Part shown: positions 21,409-30,302 of the stretch, in pieces
Layout of the letters: each line of letters begins with the position of its first letter
Numbering within the stretch: the stretch's first letter is position 1
Assembly: GCF_025567195.1 (NCBI RefSeq)
Contig: NZ_JAOQJF010000025.1
Location: forward strand, 1 to 49,702
DNA from: Alitiscatomonas aceti
GTDB taxonomy: Bacteria > Bacillota > Clostridia > Lachnospirales > Lachnospiraceae
Direction: 5' to 3'
DNA length: 49,702 bases
Notes under the pieces: generated by a model
The model's database searches: none
Told to the model about the DNA's origin: nothing
The model's input: only the letters and a program-made list of their open reading frames with translations
Made by a program: the position numbers and the translations under genes

Positions 21409-23172
21409 ATGTTGCAGATTATGCTGACGCTGACGGCATTTATGGTTCTGGTGATTCCCATGGGACACTATTTATACCATATCGCCGTTGGGCAGAAAAC
21501 ATTCGCAGACCCGGTCTTTGATCCGGTGGACCGTTTGATCTATAAGCTTTGCGGTCTGAAGGGAGAGGATATGGGGTGGAAAAAATACGGTCTCTCCCTT
21601 TTAATGGCCAATGCGGTCATGGTACTGATCGGATATGCGGTCCTGCGGCTCCAGGGAATATTATTTTTTAACCCCAATGGCATTGGAGCTATGGAGGAGA
21701 GCCTGAGCTTCAATACGATCATAAGCTTTATGACCAATACAAACCTCCAGCATTATTCTGGTGAGAGCGGTCTGTCTTATGGATCCCAGATGGGGGTCAT
21801 TATCTTTATGATGTTTACCTCGGCAGCCAGTGGCTATGCAGCCTGCATGGCGTTTTGCCGGGGGCTGGCTGGGAGACAGCTTGGGAATTTTTATACAGAT
21901 ATGGTGCGGATCACCACCCGGGTGCTGGTTCCAGCGGCTTTTTTGGTGGGACTGTTCCTGGTAAGCCAGGGAACGCCGCAGACAATGATCGGAAATCTTA
22001 CGGTGAAAACTGTGGAGGGTTCATATCAGGATATTGCCCTGGGCCCGGTGGCTGCCCTGGAGTCCATCAAGCACCTGGGCACCAACGGAGGCGGCTTTTT
22101 TGGAGCCAACTCTGCTACGCCTTTTGAGAATCCCACGGTTCTCTCCAATATGGCAGAAATGCTTTCTATGATGCTTCTTCCTGGCGCGTGTGTCGTGACC
22201 TTTGGACTGATGCTTCACGACAGGAAACAGGCTGCGGGCAGGGAAACTGTCAGGAGGGAAAGGGAAGAGCGACTGGCTGGATCGGCCACAGACAGAAAAA
22301 AGTGCAGGGCCATGATAGGAGGCCAGGGAGCGGCTGTATTCGGCGCGATGACCGTGATTTTTCTGGTGGGACTTTCCATTTGCTTTTTTTCAGAAAAGGC
22401 AGGAAACCCAGTGATCACCCAGATGGGGATCGATCAGTCGGCTGGCAGCATGGAGGGAAAGGAAGTTCGGTTCGGGATTCCCCAGTCGTCCCTGTTTACG
22501 ACGGTCACGACCTCCTTTACTACCGGTACGGTCAACAATATGCATGATACCCTGACGCCATTGGGCGGTATGGTGCCCATGCTCCACATGATGCTGAACT
22601 GCGTATTCGGCGGTAAGGGCGTGGGATTGATGAATATGGTCATGTATGTGATCCTGGCTGTTTTCATCTGTGGCCTTATGGTTGGACGGACTCCGGAATA
22701 TTTAAACAAGAAGATCGAGGGGAAGGAAATGAAGCTTGTGGCCATGGTGCTTCTGATACATCCGCTTCTGATCCTGGGCTTTTCTGCACTTGCTGTATCT
22801 ATGCAGGCAGGACTGGACGGGATCACGAACCCGGGCTTCCACGGTTTAAGCCAGGTGCTCTATGAGTATTCATCTTCGGCAGCCAACAATGGCTCTGGCT
22901 TTGAGGGACTGGCAGATAACAGCCTGTTCTGGAACATGACCACAGGTCTTGCCATGTTTTTCGGCCGGTATCTGGCGATCATCGCACAGCTGGCGATCGC
23001 AGGCTCCCTTCTTGGAAAGCGGAGGATCAATGAGTCCGCAGGCACCCTTCGCACGGATACGGTCACCTTTATGGTCGTTCTTATATTTATCGTATATATA
23101 TTTGCCGCGCTGACCTTCTTCCCAGCCCTGGCTCTGGGTCCCATTGCGGAGCATTTGTCCTTATGGCTGTAA
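21409..23172 (+). CDS. kdpA: KdpA, potassium-binding subunit of the Kdp ATPase
   Basis: 587 residues, about ten membrane segments. The four selectivity-filter-type loops are visible, including YGSQMGVIIFMMFTSAASGYA, HLGTNGGGFFGANSATPFENPT, TTSFTTGTVNNMHDTLTPLGG and SSAANNGSGFEGL. It is the channel-like subunit that binds potassium and passes it to KdpB. Start at the ATG behind AGGAGGAAAG. It is the first large gene of kdpABC; the operon should be induced by potassium limitation through KdpD/KdpE encoded downstream. Confidence 0.97.
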   Translation: MLQIMLTLTAFMVLVIPMGHYLYHIAVGQKTFADPVFDPVDRLIYKLCGLKGEDMGWKKYGLSLLMANAVMVLIGYAVLRLQGILFFNPNGIGAMEESLSFNTIISFMTNTNLQHYSGESGLSYGSQMGVIIFMMFTSAASGYAACMAFCRGLAGRQLGNFYTDMVRITTRVLVPAAFLVGLFLVSQGTPQTMIGNLTVKTVEGSYQDIALGPVAALESIKHLGTNGGGFFGANSATPFENPTVLSNMAEMLSMMLLPGACVVTFGLMLHDRKQAAGRETVRREREERLAGSATDRKKCRAMIGGQGAAVFGAMTVIFLVGLSICFFSEKAGNPVITQMGIDQSAGSMEGKEVRFGIPQSSLFTTVTTSFTTGTVNNMHDTLTPLGGMVPMLHMMLNCVFGGKGVGLMNMVMYVILAVFICGLMVGRTPEYLNKKIEGKEMKLVAMVLLIHPLLILGFSALAVSMQAGLDGITNPGFHGLSQVLYEYSSSAANNGSGFEGLADNSLFWNMTTGLAMFFGRYLAIIAQLAIAGSLLGKRRINESAGTLRTDTVTFMVVLIFIVYIFAALTFFPALALGPIAEHLSLWL

Positions 23173-23238
23173 GGCAGGCGGCGTTTATGAATTTCCGGCC
23201 AGAGCCGGAAGGGAATAAAATGACGAGGAGAGAACAGC

Positions 23239-25293
23239 ATGTCAAAGAAAAACAGTACAAAATTTGTCACACGGGATATTCTGAAGTCCTCCCTGGAGGG
23301 GGCCTTCCAGAAACTGGATCCCAGATATATGATAAAGAATCCGGTGATGTTCGTGGTGGAGGCTGGATGCCTTGTGACCCTTCTTCTGACCGTTTTCCCG
23401 ACCTTGTTTGGAGGAAAAACCGAATATCAGCTTTATAACGGAATTGTCACCGGAATTTTGTTCATCACAGTCCTGTTTGCTAATTTTGCCGAGTCAGTGG
23501 CAGAGGGACGGGGAAAAGCCCAGGCGGCTTCCTTGAAAAAAACAAAACAGGATACAAAGGCCAGACTCCTCCTTTCAGATGGCAGCGAAAAGATAGTCAG
23601 CGCCTCGGAACTAAAAAAGGGCGATCTGGTGCTGGTAAGGACCGGAGAAGTGATCCCCAATGACGGTGAGATCATGGAAGGAATCGCCTCTGTGGACGAA
23701 TCTGCGATCACTGGTGAATCAGCCCCGGTCACCCGGGAGGCCGGAGGGGATTTTTCATCTGTGACAGGAGGGACCACAGTGGTTTCTGACTGGCTGAAGA
23801 TCCGGATCCAGGCAGAGCCGGGCCAGTCCTTTCTGGATAAGATGATCTCCCTGGTGGAGGGGGCTTCCAGACAGAAAACACCCAACGAGATCGCTTTGAA
23901 TACGCTGTTGATCGTTTTGACACTGATCTTTTTGATCGTGGTGGTGACGCTGTATCCCTTTGCCTCTTATCTGGGGGTGGATATCCCGGTTTCCTGGGCC
24001 ATTGCCTTGATGGTATGCCTGATTCCCACAACCATTGGCGGTCTTCTTTCAGCCATTGGTATTGCGGGGATGGACCGTGTGACCAGGTTCAATGTTATTG
24101 CCATGTCTGGAAAGGCTGTTGAGGCCTGCGGGGACGTAGATACGATGATTCTTGATAAGACCGGGACGATTACTTTTGGAAACCGGCTGGCTGCCGAGTT
24201 TTATCCAGTAAAGGGGGCTTCCAGGGAAGAATTGATCCAGTTCAGCGTCATGAGTTCTCTGCTGGATCCGACGCCGGAGGGTAAATCCACGGTGGAATTG
24301 GGGAGGAAACAGGGATGCATTTTGGGTGCAGAAGTTCCAGCCGGGATGACATTTGTGGAATTTACGGCCCAAAGTAAAATGAGCGGCGTGAACATGGCGG
24401 ACGGTACGATCGTACGGAAGGGAGCCTCCTCTGCAGTCCAGGCCATGGTAAAGGAAATGGGGGGCACGATTCCGGAAGATCTGGAGGAGATCGTGAACCG
24501 GGTATCCAATCTGGGAGGAACGCCTCTGGCAGTTGCTGTGGGAAAGCGGATCCTTGGAGTGATCTATCTAAAAGATACTGTAAAGCCGGGTCTGGCGGAA
24601 CGATTCGCAAGACTTCGTGAGATTGGGATAAAGACCGTTATGTGTACTGGAGATAATCCTCTGACAGCGGCAACCATTGCCAGAGAGGCAGGTGTAGACG
24701 GCTTTATTGCTGAGTGTAAGCCGGAGGATAAAATTGCAGCGATCAAAAAGGAGCAGGCAGAGGGAAAGCTGGTGGCCATGACCGGAGACGGCACCAATGA
24801 TGCTCCGGCTTTGGCCCAGGCAGATGTGGGACTGGCCATGAATTCTGGCACCCAGGCGGCCAAGGAGGCAGCCAATATGGTGGACCTGGACTCGGATCCC
24901 ACGAAGATCCTGGAAGTGGTGGAGATCGGAAAACAGCTTTTGATCACCAGGGGTTCCCTGACGACCTTCAGCATCGCCAATGATATTGCCAAATACTTTG
25001 CCATTATACCGGCTATGTTCACCATGATCCTGCCCCAGATGAAGGTTTTAAATATCATGGATCTGGAGACCCCGGCCAGTGCCATTCTTTCGGCATTGAT
25101 CTTCAATGCCATTATCATACCGGCGCTGATCCCCATTGCCATGCGGGGAGTCAGGTATAAGCCTATGAAGGCAGAAAAGCTGCTTCTTCGGAATATGGGG
25201 ATCTACGGAGTGGGCGGTGTGATCGTTCCGTTCATCGGTATTAAACTCATTGACCTTGTGGTTGCGCCCATGCTGGCGATGATCGGTATGTAG
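23239..25293 (+). CDS. kdpB: KdpB, P-type ATPase subunit
   Basis: 684 residues. All P-type ATPase landmarks are present: ITGESAPV (actuator domain), the phosphorylation site DKTGT (Asp about 306), KMSGVN (nucleotide domain), MCTGDNPLTA and MTGDGTNDAPALAQADVGLAMNSGT. It hydrolyses ATP to drive the import of potassium bound by KdpA. The Ser of TGES is the residue known in E. coli KdpB to be phosphorylated for inhibition. The gene follows kdpA by 66 bases and precedes kdpC by 11. Confidence 0.97.
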   Translation: MSKKNSTKFVTRDILKSSLEGAFQKLDPRYMIKNPVMFVVEAGCLVTLLLTVFPTLFGGKTEYQLYNGIVTGILFITVLFANFAESVAEGRGKAQAASLKKTKQDTKARLLLSDGSEKIVSASELKKGDLVLVRTGEVIPNDGEIMEGIASVDESAITGESAPVTREAGGDFSSVTGGTTVVSDWLKIRIQAEPGQSFLDKMISLVEGASRQKTPNEIALNTLLIVLTLIFLIVVVTLYPFASYLGVDIPVSWAIALMVCLIPTTIGGLLSAIGIAGMDRVTRFNVIAMSGKAVEACGDVDTMILDKTGTITFGNRLAAEFYPVKGASREELIQFSVMSSLLDPTPEGKSTVELGRKQGCILGAEVPAGMTFVEFTAQSKMSGVNMADGTIVRKGASSAVQAMVKEMGGTIPEDLEEIVNRVSNLGGTPLAVAVGKRILGVIYLKDTVKPGLAERFARLREIGIKTVMCTGDNPLTAATIAREAGVDGFIAECKPEDKIAAIKKEQAEGKLVAMTGDGTNDAPALAQADVGLAMNSGTQAAKEAANMVDLDSDPTKILEVVEIGKQLLITRGSLTTFSIANDIAKYFAIIPAMFTMILPQMKVLNIMDLETPASAILSALIFNAIIIPALIPIAMRGVRYKPMKAEKLLLRNMGIYGVGGVIVPFIGIKLIDLVVAPMLAMIGM

Positions 25294-25304
25294 GAGGAAA
25301 GCTC

Positions 25305-25949
25305 ATGAGAACCTTTGGAAAAATGTTAAAAACAGCAGTGATTTTTTGTGCAGTTATGATGGGGCTCTGCTCCTTTCTGTATCCCATGGCTCTTACAGGG
25401 GTCAGCCAGCTAACGATGAAGGAAAAGGCAAACGGAAGCCTTATCAATAAGAATGGAGATCCGGTTTCCAGTGCCGAGGAGGCCGTGGGTTCTGAACTTT
25501 TAGGGCAGGCATTTACCGAGGATTATTATTTCCGCGGACGAGTCTCTTCTATAAATTATAACACGTATACGGAAGAGCAGAAGGAAAATGGTGAGTACGG
25601 AGGAGTTTCCTCTGGTAGCTTTAATTATGGAAACTCCAATCCGGATCTGAAAGCCCGGGTAAAGGAGGATCTGGAAGCTTTTCTTGAGTCCCATCCAGGA
25701 GTAAAGAAAGAGGAGATCCCATCAGACCTTCTGACGGCTTCCGGCTCTGGTCTGGATCCTCATATCAGTCCCGAGGCTGCCAGGATCCAGATCGCAGCAG
25801 TGGCCCGGAATTCAGGCCTTTCTGAAGAAAAGGTGAAGGAGATCGTGGAGGGCAATACGGAACACAAGTTCCTGGGGATCTTTGGCGAGGAGCGTGTAAA
25901 TGTGTTAAAGTGCAACCTGGAAGTGGCAAGGGCCATGGGGCTCATATAA
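25305..25949 (+). CDS. kdpC: KdpC, potassium-transporting ATPase subunit C
   Basis: 214 residues with one N-terminal membrane helix (LKTAVIFCAVMMGLCSFLYPMALT) and an extracytoplasmic domain with the typical motifs GSELLGQAF, YYFRGRVSS and SGSGLDPHISPEAA. It stabilises and assists the pump. The stop is followed at once by the start of the truncated kdpD, suggesting translational coupling. Confidence 0.95.
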   Translation: MRTFGKMLKTAVIFCAVMMGLCSFLYPMALTGVSQLTMKEKANGSLINKNGDPVSSAEEAVGSELLGQAFTEDYYFRGRVSSINYNTYTEEQKENGEYGGVSSGSFNYGNSNPDLKARVKEDLEAFLESHPGVKKEEIPSDLLTASGSGLDPHISPEAARIQIAAVARNSGLSEEKVKEIVEGNTEHKFLGIFGEERVNVLKCNLEVARAMGLI

Positions 25950-27965
25950 ATGGAGCATATCGGAATGGAAGAAATGAGACCGGATTCGGAGCAGTTTTTG
26001 AAGCGGATCCAATATGAGGAAAAACGGGAGCAGGAAAAAAACCGGGGGAAGATGAAGGTTTTCCTTGGTTATGCAGCTGGAACAGGAAAGACCTACGCCA
26101 TGCTGGAAGCGGCTCATGAGGCAGAAAAGAGTGGGATCGATGTGGTGGCCGGTTATATCGAGCCTCATAACAGGCCTGATACAGAAGCTCTGAGGGAGGG
26201 CCTTGAGGAAATTCCTCCGCTGATGGTGGATTATAAGGGGATCCAGCTGCGGGAATTCGATCTGGATGCAGCGCTGAAGCGGAGGCCACAGCTTCTGCTG
26301 GTGGATGAGCTGGCCCATACCAATGTCAGGGGATGCAGAAATGAGAAGCGGTATCAAGATGTGATGGAGCTTCTCCAAGCGGGGATCAGTGTATATTCCA
26401 CGGTCAATATCCAGCATCTGGAGAGTCTGAACGATCTGGTGGGGAGTATTACAGGGATCCAGGTCCGGGAACGGATCCCGGATTATGTTTTTGACCAGGC
26501 GGATCAGGTGGAGGTCATAGATATTGAGCCGGACGATCTGATCCGTCGTATGAAGGAGGGAAAGATATACGGAGAGAGCCAGGCGGAACGGGCGCTCTCC
26601 AATTTTTTCCGGCGGGAAAAGCTGGTGGCTTTACGAGAGATCGCCTTGAGGCGGACGGCAGACCGGGTCAGCCGGATGGCGGAGGAGGAAAGGAGTCTTT
26701 CCGATAACCAGGATTATCATATAGGAGAGCATATCCTGGTCTGCATTACGGCGGCTCCATCCAGTGCCAAAGTGATCCGGACGGCTGCCAGGCTGGCAGA
26801 CGCGTTCCGGGGCAGGCTTACAGGGCTGGTGGTAGAGACTGCAAAGATCCGGGAGGCCGATGAAAAGACAAAGGCGGCCTTGAGGGAAAATATGGAAATA
26901 GCCAAGGTCCTGGGAGCCAGGGTCGTTACGGTCTGCGGCTCTGATGTGGCCTCTCAGATCGCCCAGTATGCCAGGATCAGCAATGTATCAAAAATCGTTT
27001 TGGGGAGGACCAATCATCTTACCATCCGGCCCATGTACCGGTCAGAGCTTTTGGAAAAGCTTACCTACCTGGCCCCCAATATAGACGTATACATCATACC
27101 GGATATGCGCCAGACCAAACGATACCATCCGTCCCAGATGGAAAAAAGGAAGAAAGGGGATTGGAGAAAAACGGTTCTGGATCTGTCACTCATTACGGCT
27201 GTGATGGCAGCGGCAGCGTTTCTGTCCTTAGCATTTCTGAAGCTGGGACTTTCGGGATCGGATCAGATCATACTATATCTTCTGGGTGTCCTGATCTCCT
27301 CTTATATTGCGGACCGGAAGATCTACTCCTTATATTCCGCTCTTCTGAGTGTTGTTTTATATAATTTTTTCTGTATAGAACCGCTTTACAGCTTAAAAGC
27401 TTACGACAGGGGAGACTCTGTTACCTTTATCCTTCTGTTTTTCTCCGGGTTCTTCGCTGCGGCAATGACAAGAAAGCTAAAGCAGCAGAACGCGGAAAGC
27501 GCCAAGATCGCATACCGGACAGGACTTTTGCTTGAAAACAGCCAGAGGCTCCGTCGGTGCCGGAGGGAAAAAGAGGTCTGGGCGCTGACAGCGGCCCAGG
27601 CCGGAAAACTTTTAAATTTATCGGTGCTGATCTACCCGGTGGATAAAAAGGGGCGTTTGGGAACAGCGATGGTGTTTCCCCGGCCGGGAATGTCAGAAGA
27701 AGAATTTTCTGTTTGCCTCAGTGCCCGGGAAAAGGGAGTGGCCCAGTGGACGGCGGCCAACGGACACCGGGCAGGTGCCTCGACACATACGCTGCCGGAT
27801 TCCCTGGCGTTGTATCTGCCGATCCAGGATGAGGATCAGGTAAAGGGGGTCATGGGAATTTATCTGGAGGAACGCCGTCCCATTGCAGAGTTTGAATATA
27901 ATCTTCTGACAGCCATGCTCAGTGAAGCCGCCGTAAAGCTTAAGGATACCTTTCCACAGGAATAA
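25950..27965 (+). CDS. KdpD-like sensor lacking the histidine kinase domain
   Basis: 671 residues. Order: KdpD N-terminal ATP-binding domain (VFLGYAAGTGKTYAML, LLVDELAHTNVRG, YSTVNIQHLESLND), a universal-stress-protein-like domain (about 260-390), four membrane segments (DUF4118, about 405-510) and a GAF-like domain. It then stops with AMLSEAAVKLKDTFPQE, where a full KdpD would enter the HisKA helix. The N-terminal motifs are more canonical than in the second KdpD at 30303. It cannot signal alone; it may regulate or heterodimerise with the full kinase. The ATG at 25965 (with GGAG upstream) is an alternative start. The last gene of the kdp operon, directly after kdpC. Confidence 0.85.
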   Translation: MEHIGMEEMRPDSEQFLKRIQYEEKREQEKNRGKMKVFLGYAAGTGKTYAMLEAAHEAEKSGIDVVAGYIEPHNRPDTEALREGLEEIPPLMVDYKGIQLREFDLDAALKRRPQLLLVDELAHTNVRGCRNEKRYQDVMELLQAGISVYSTVNIQHLESLNDLVGSITGIQVRERIPDYVFDQADQVEVIDIEPDDLIRRMKEGKIYGESQAERALSNFFRREKLVALREIALRRTADRVSRMAEEERSLSDNQDYHIGEHILVCITAAPSSAKVIRTAARLADAFRGRLTGLVVETAKIREADEKTKAALRENMEIAKVLGARVVTVCGSDVASQIAQYARISNVSKIVLGRTNHLTIRPMYRSELLEKLTYLAPNIDVYIIPDMRQTKRYHPSQMEKRKKGDWRKTVLDLSLITAVMAAAAFLSLAFLKLGLSGSDQIILYLLGVLISSYIADRKIYSLYSALLSVVLYNFFCIEPLYSLKAYDRGDSVTFILLFFSGFFAAAMTRKLKQQNAESAKIAYRTGLLLENSQRLRRCRREKEVWALTAAQAGKLLNLSVLIYPVDKKGRLGTAMVFPRPGMSEEEFSVCLSAREKGVAQWTAANGHRAGASTHTLPDSLALYLPIQDEDQVKGVMGIYLEERRPIAEFEYNLLTAMLSEAAVKLKDTFPQE

Positions 27966-28103
27966 ATGCTCCTGTCTCTGCCCGTCTTCATACAATATTA
28001 ATACAGATTCTTATATACTCATACCGGCTTAATGCGTTTAAAGATATAATAAGGATGCAATAAAGACCATATTAATAAGAAGATTTACAGGCAGGTGCGG
28101 AAT

Positions 28104-29471
28104 ATGTGGCAGAACCTCAAGTGGGAGATCAATGCAAAGTTTAAAGAAAAGATACACAGACACGTTTCCTCGTTCCAGGTGATCATCTTGGGCTTTATGC
28201 TGGTGATCCTTCTGGGCAGCCTTTGTCTGACGCTGCCCCTGGCCACCAGGGACGGACAGGGCGCGTCCTTTCTGGACGCTCTCTTTACATCCACCTCGGC
28301 GGTATGTGTGACCGGACTGGTGCCCCATGACACAGCCTCCTACTGGTCCGTGTTCGGACAGGCGGTGATCCTGTTTCTGATCCAGATCGGAGGCATGGGC
28401 GTGGTGACAGTCTCTGTGGCAGTGGCTATTTTCTCGGGCCGGAAGATCAGTCTTATGCAGCGGAGCACCATGCGGGAGTCCATTTCCGCTCCCCAGGTGG
28501 GCGGTATCGTCCGTATGACGGAATTTATCCTGAAAACGGTATTTCTGGTGGAGCTTCTGGGAGCTGTGGCCATGGCTCCAGTGTTTGTACGGGATTTTGG
28601 CTTCCTTAAGGGAGTCTGGTATGCCATGTTCCACTCCATTTCCGCCTTCTGCAACGCGGGCTTCGATCTGATCGGGATCCGGTCTCCTTTTTCCTCCCTG
28701 ACTACATACGCGTCCCAGCCAGTGATCAATCTGACGATCATGGCGCTCATCATCGTAGGAGGCATCGGCTTTCTGACCTGGGAGGATGTGAAGAGGAACC
28801 GGCTCCATTTCAGCCGGTACCGGATGCAGAGCAAGGTGATCCTGGTGACAACGGCAGTGCTGATCGCAGCTCCGGCCGTCTGGTTTTTCTTCTTTGAATT
28901 TTCGGAGCTGCCTCTGGGAACGCGGCTATTAAGCTCTCTGTTCCAGTCAGTGACGCCCAGGACTGCCGGCTTCAACACGGCAGATCTGACGAAAATGACT
29001 GAGGCAGGCCAGATGCTCATGATCGTTTTAATGCTCATTGGAGGCTCTCCCGGGTCCACCGCCGGAGGAATGAAGACTACCACCATTGCGGTGATCTTCT
29101 CCTCTGCCAGGGCAGTGTTCCGGCAGAAGGAGCGCGCCCATTTCTTTCAGCGCAGGATCCCGGAGGAGGCCATCCGCACTGCCGGAGCCATTCTTCTGAT
29201 GTATCTGGGGCTGTTTTTGGCAGGCGGCATGTTCATCAGCTATGAGGAGGGGATCCCTCTTCTGGACGCATTATTTGAGACTGCCTCGGCCATCGGCACC
29301 GTGGGGCTGTCCCTTGGCGTTACGCCGGAGCTGGGACGGATCTCCCAGCTGATCCTCATCGGTCTTATGTTCTTTGGCCGGGTGGGAGGACTTACGATCA
29401 TTTACGCGGCTGTACCCAGCCGCTGTGTCAGCGGATCCGCGTTCCCGCAGGAACGGATCACAGTGGGATAA
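28104..29471 (+). CDS. TrkH/KtrB-type potassium uptake channel subunit
   Basis: 455 residues, four repeated M1-P-M2 units. Filter loops are recognisable: TSTSAVCVTGLVPHD, HSISAFCNAGFDL, SVTPRTAGFNTADL and ETASAIGTVGLSLGV. The size and single-RCK partner fit KtrB rather than the larger E. coli TrkH. It imports potassium (often sodium-coupled) at the membrane. It is followed 15 bases later by its regulatory partner. A consensus -10 (TATAAT, 28045-28050) lies upstream but no good -35. GTG at 28095 is an alternative start. Confidence 0.9.
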   Translation: MWQNLKWEINAKFKEKIHRHVSSFQVIILGFMLVILLGSLCLTLPLATRDGQGASFLDALFTSTSAVCVTGLVPHDTASYWSVFGQAVILFLIQIGGMGVVTVSVAVAIFSGRKISLMQRSTMRESISAPQVGGIVRMTEFILKTVFLVELLGAVAMAPVFVRDFGFLKGVWYAMFHSISAFCNAGFDLIGIRSPFSSLTTYASQPVINLTIMALIIVGGIGFLTWEDVKRNRLHFSRYRMQSKVILVTTAVLIAAPAVWFFFFEFSELPLGTRLLSSLFQSVTPRTAGFNTADLTKMTEAGQMLMIVLMLIGGSPGSTAGGMKTTTIAVIFSSARAVFRQKERAHFFQRRIPEEAIRTAGAILLMYLGLFLAGGMFISYEEGIPLLDALFETASAIGTVGLSLGVTPELGRISQLILIGLMFFGRVGGLTIIYAAVPSRCVSGSAFPQERITVG

Positions 29472-29486
29472 AGGAGGAATTAAATC

Positions 29487-30134
29487 ATGAAATCTATACT
29501 ACTGATCGGATTAGGAAGATTTGGAAGACATATCGCCATGAAGCTGGACGAGCTCCATCACCAGGTCATGGCCGTGGACACAGATGAAAAGCGGGTGGAG
29601 GCGGTGCTTCCCTATGTGACCAATGCCCAGATCGGAGACGCCACAGACGAGGAATTTTTAAGCTCCCTGGGAGTGCGGAACTTTGACGTCTGCATCGTAG
29701 CCATTGGGGACAATTTCCAGAGTTCCCTGGAGACCACCTCCCTTTTAAAGGAGCTGGGAGCGGGCTATGTGGTATCCAGGGCAGCCAGGGACGTCCAGGC
29801 CAAATTCCTTTTGAGGAATGGAGCGGACGAGGTGGTGTATCCAGAAAAACAGCTGGCTGCCTGGACCGCCATCCGTTACAGCGCAGACCACATTTTTGAT
29901 TATGTGGAGCTGGATGAGGAGCATGCGATCTTTGAGGTGGCAGTCCCGGAGGGCTGGGCGGAAAAGACCATCGGCCAGCTCAATGTGAGAAGAAAATACA
30001 ACATAAACATCATGGCCCTGAAGCATGATGGAAAGATGAAGCTGAATATCTCGCCGGATACGGTCCTTCCGGCAGAGGATACCATGCTGGTTCTTGGGAA
30101 TATCCGGGATATCCAAAGGTGTTTCCACATTTAA
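29487..30134 (+). CDS. TrkA/KtrA-type potassium uptake regulatory protein
   Basis: 215 residues: one RCK_N domain with the NAD-binding loop LLIGLGRFGRHIA, DTDEKRVEAV (acidic end of strand 2) and QIGDATDEEFL, then one RCK_C domain (EHAIFEVAVPEGWAEKTIGQLNVRRKYNINIMAL). A single RCK pair is the KtrA layout. It forms a ring gating the membrane subunit encoded just before. In related systems the RCK_C domain binds c-di-AMP. Confidence 0.93.
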   Translation: MKSILLIGLGRFGRHIAMKLDELHHQVMAVDTDEKRVEAVLPYVTNAQIGDATDEEFLSSLGVRNFDVCIVAIGDNFQSSLETTSLLKELGAGYVVSRAARDVQAKFLLRNGADEVVYPEKQLAAWTAIRYSADHIFDYVELDEEHAIFEVAVPEGWAEKTIGQLNVRRKYNINIMALKHDGKMKLNISPDTVLPAEDTMLVLGNIRDIQRCFHI

Positions 30135-30152
30135 AAGAAAGAAGTGACTCGT

Positions 30153-30272
30153 ATGAAGGAAGCGATCCTGCTCTGTCTGGTATTGGCGTCATTTTATGGA
30201 AGCTGGCGTTTTATGGGGAAGGCAGACGCTTTTTTTGACAGCCTTGAGTTCCCGGACCAGAATGATATATAA
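30153..30272 (+). CDS. Small protein (39 residues) between ktrA and kdpD
   Basis: ATG at 30153 encodes MKEAILLCLVLASFYGSWRF, a hydrophobic start, then GKADAFFDSLEFPDQNDI. The ribosome binding site is modest (AGAAAGAAG). The last bases contain the -10 box of the next transcript. Possibly a small membrane partner of the KtrAB system. Confidence 0.4.
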   Translation: MKEAILLCLVLASFYGSWRFMGKADAFFDSLEFPDQNDI

Positions 30273-30273
30273 T
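30244..30273 (+). promoter_or_regulatory. Promoter of the kdpDE pair
   Basis: TTGAGT (30244-30249), an 18-base spacer and TATAAT (30268-30273), 29 bases ahead of kdpD. It lets the sensor pair be transcribed apart from kdpFABC. Confidence 0.6.
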
Positions 30274-30302
30274 AGTGGTATATTCCGGGAAGGAGACTGG
30301 CA

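Noticed and set aside
27966..28094. c-di-AMP (ydaO-type) riboswitch before the ktr genes
   Set aside because: The 129-base gap is too short and lacks the conserved core; only a -10-like TATAAT was seen.
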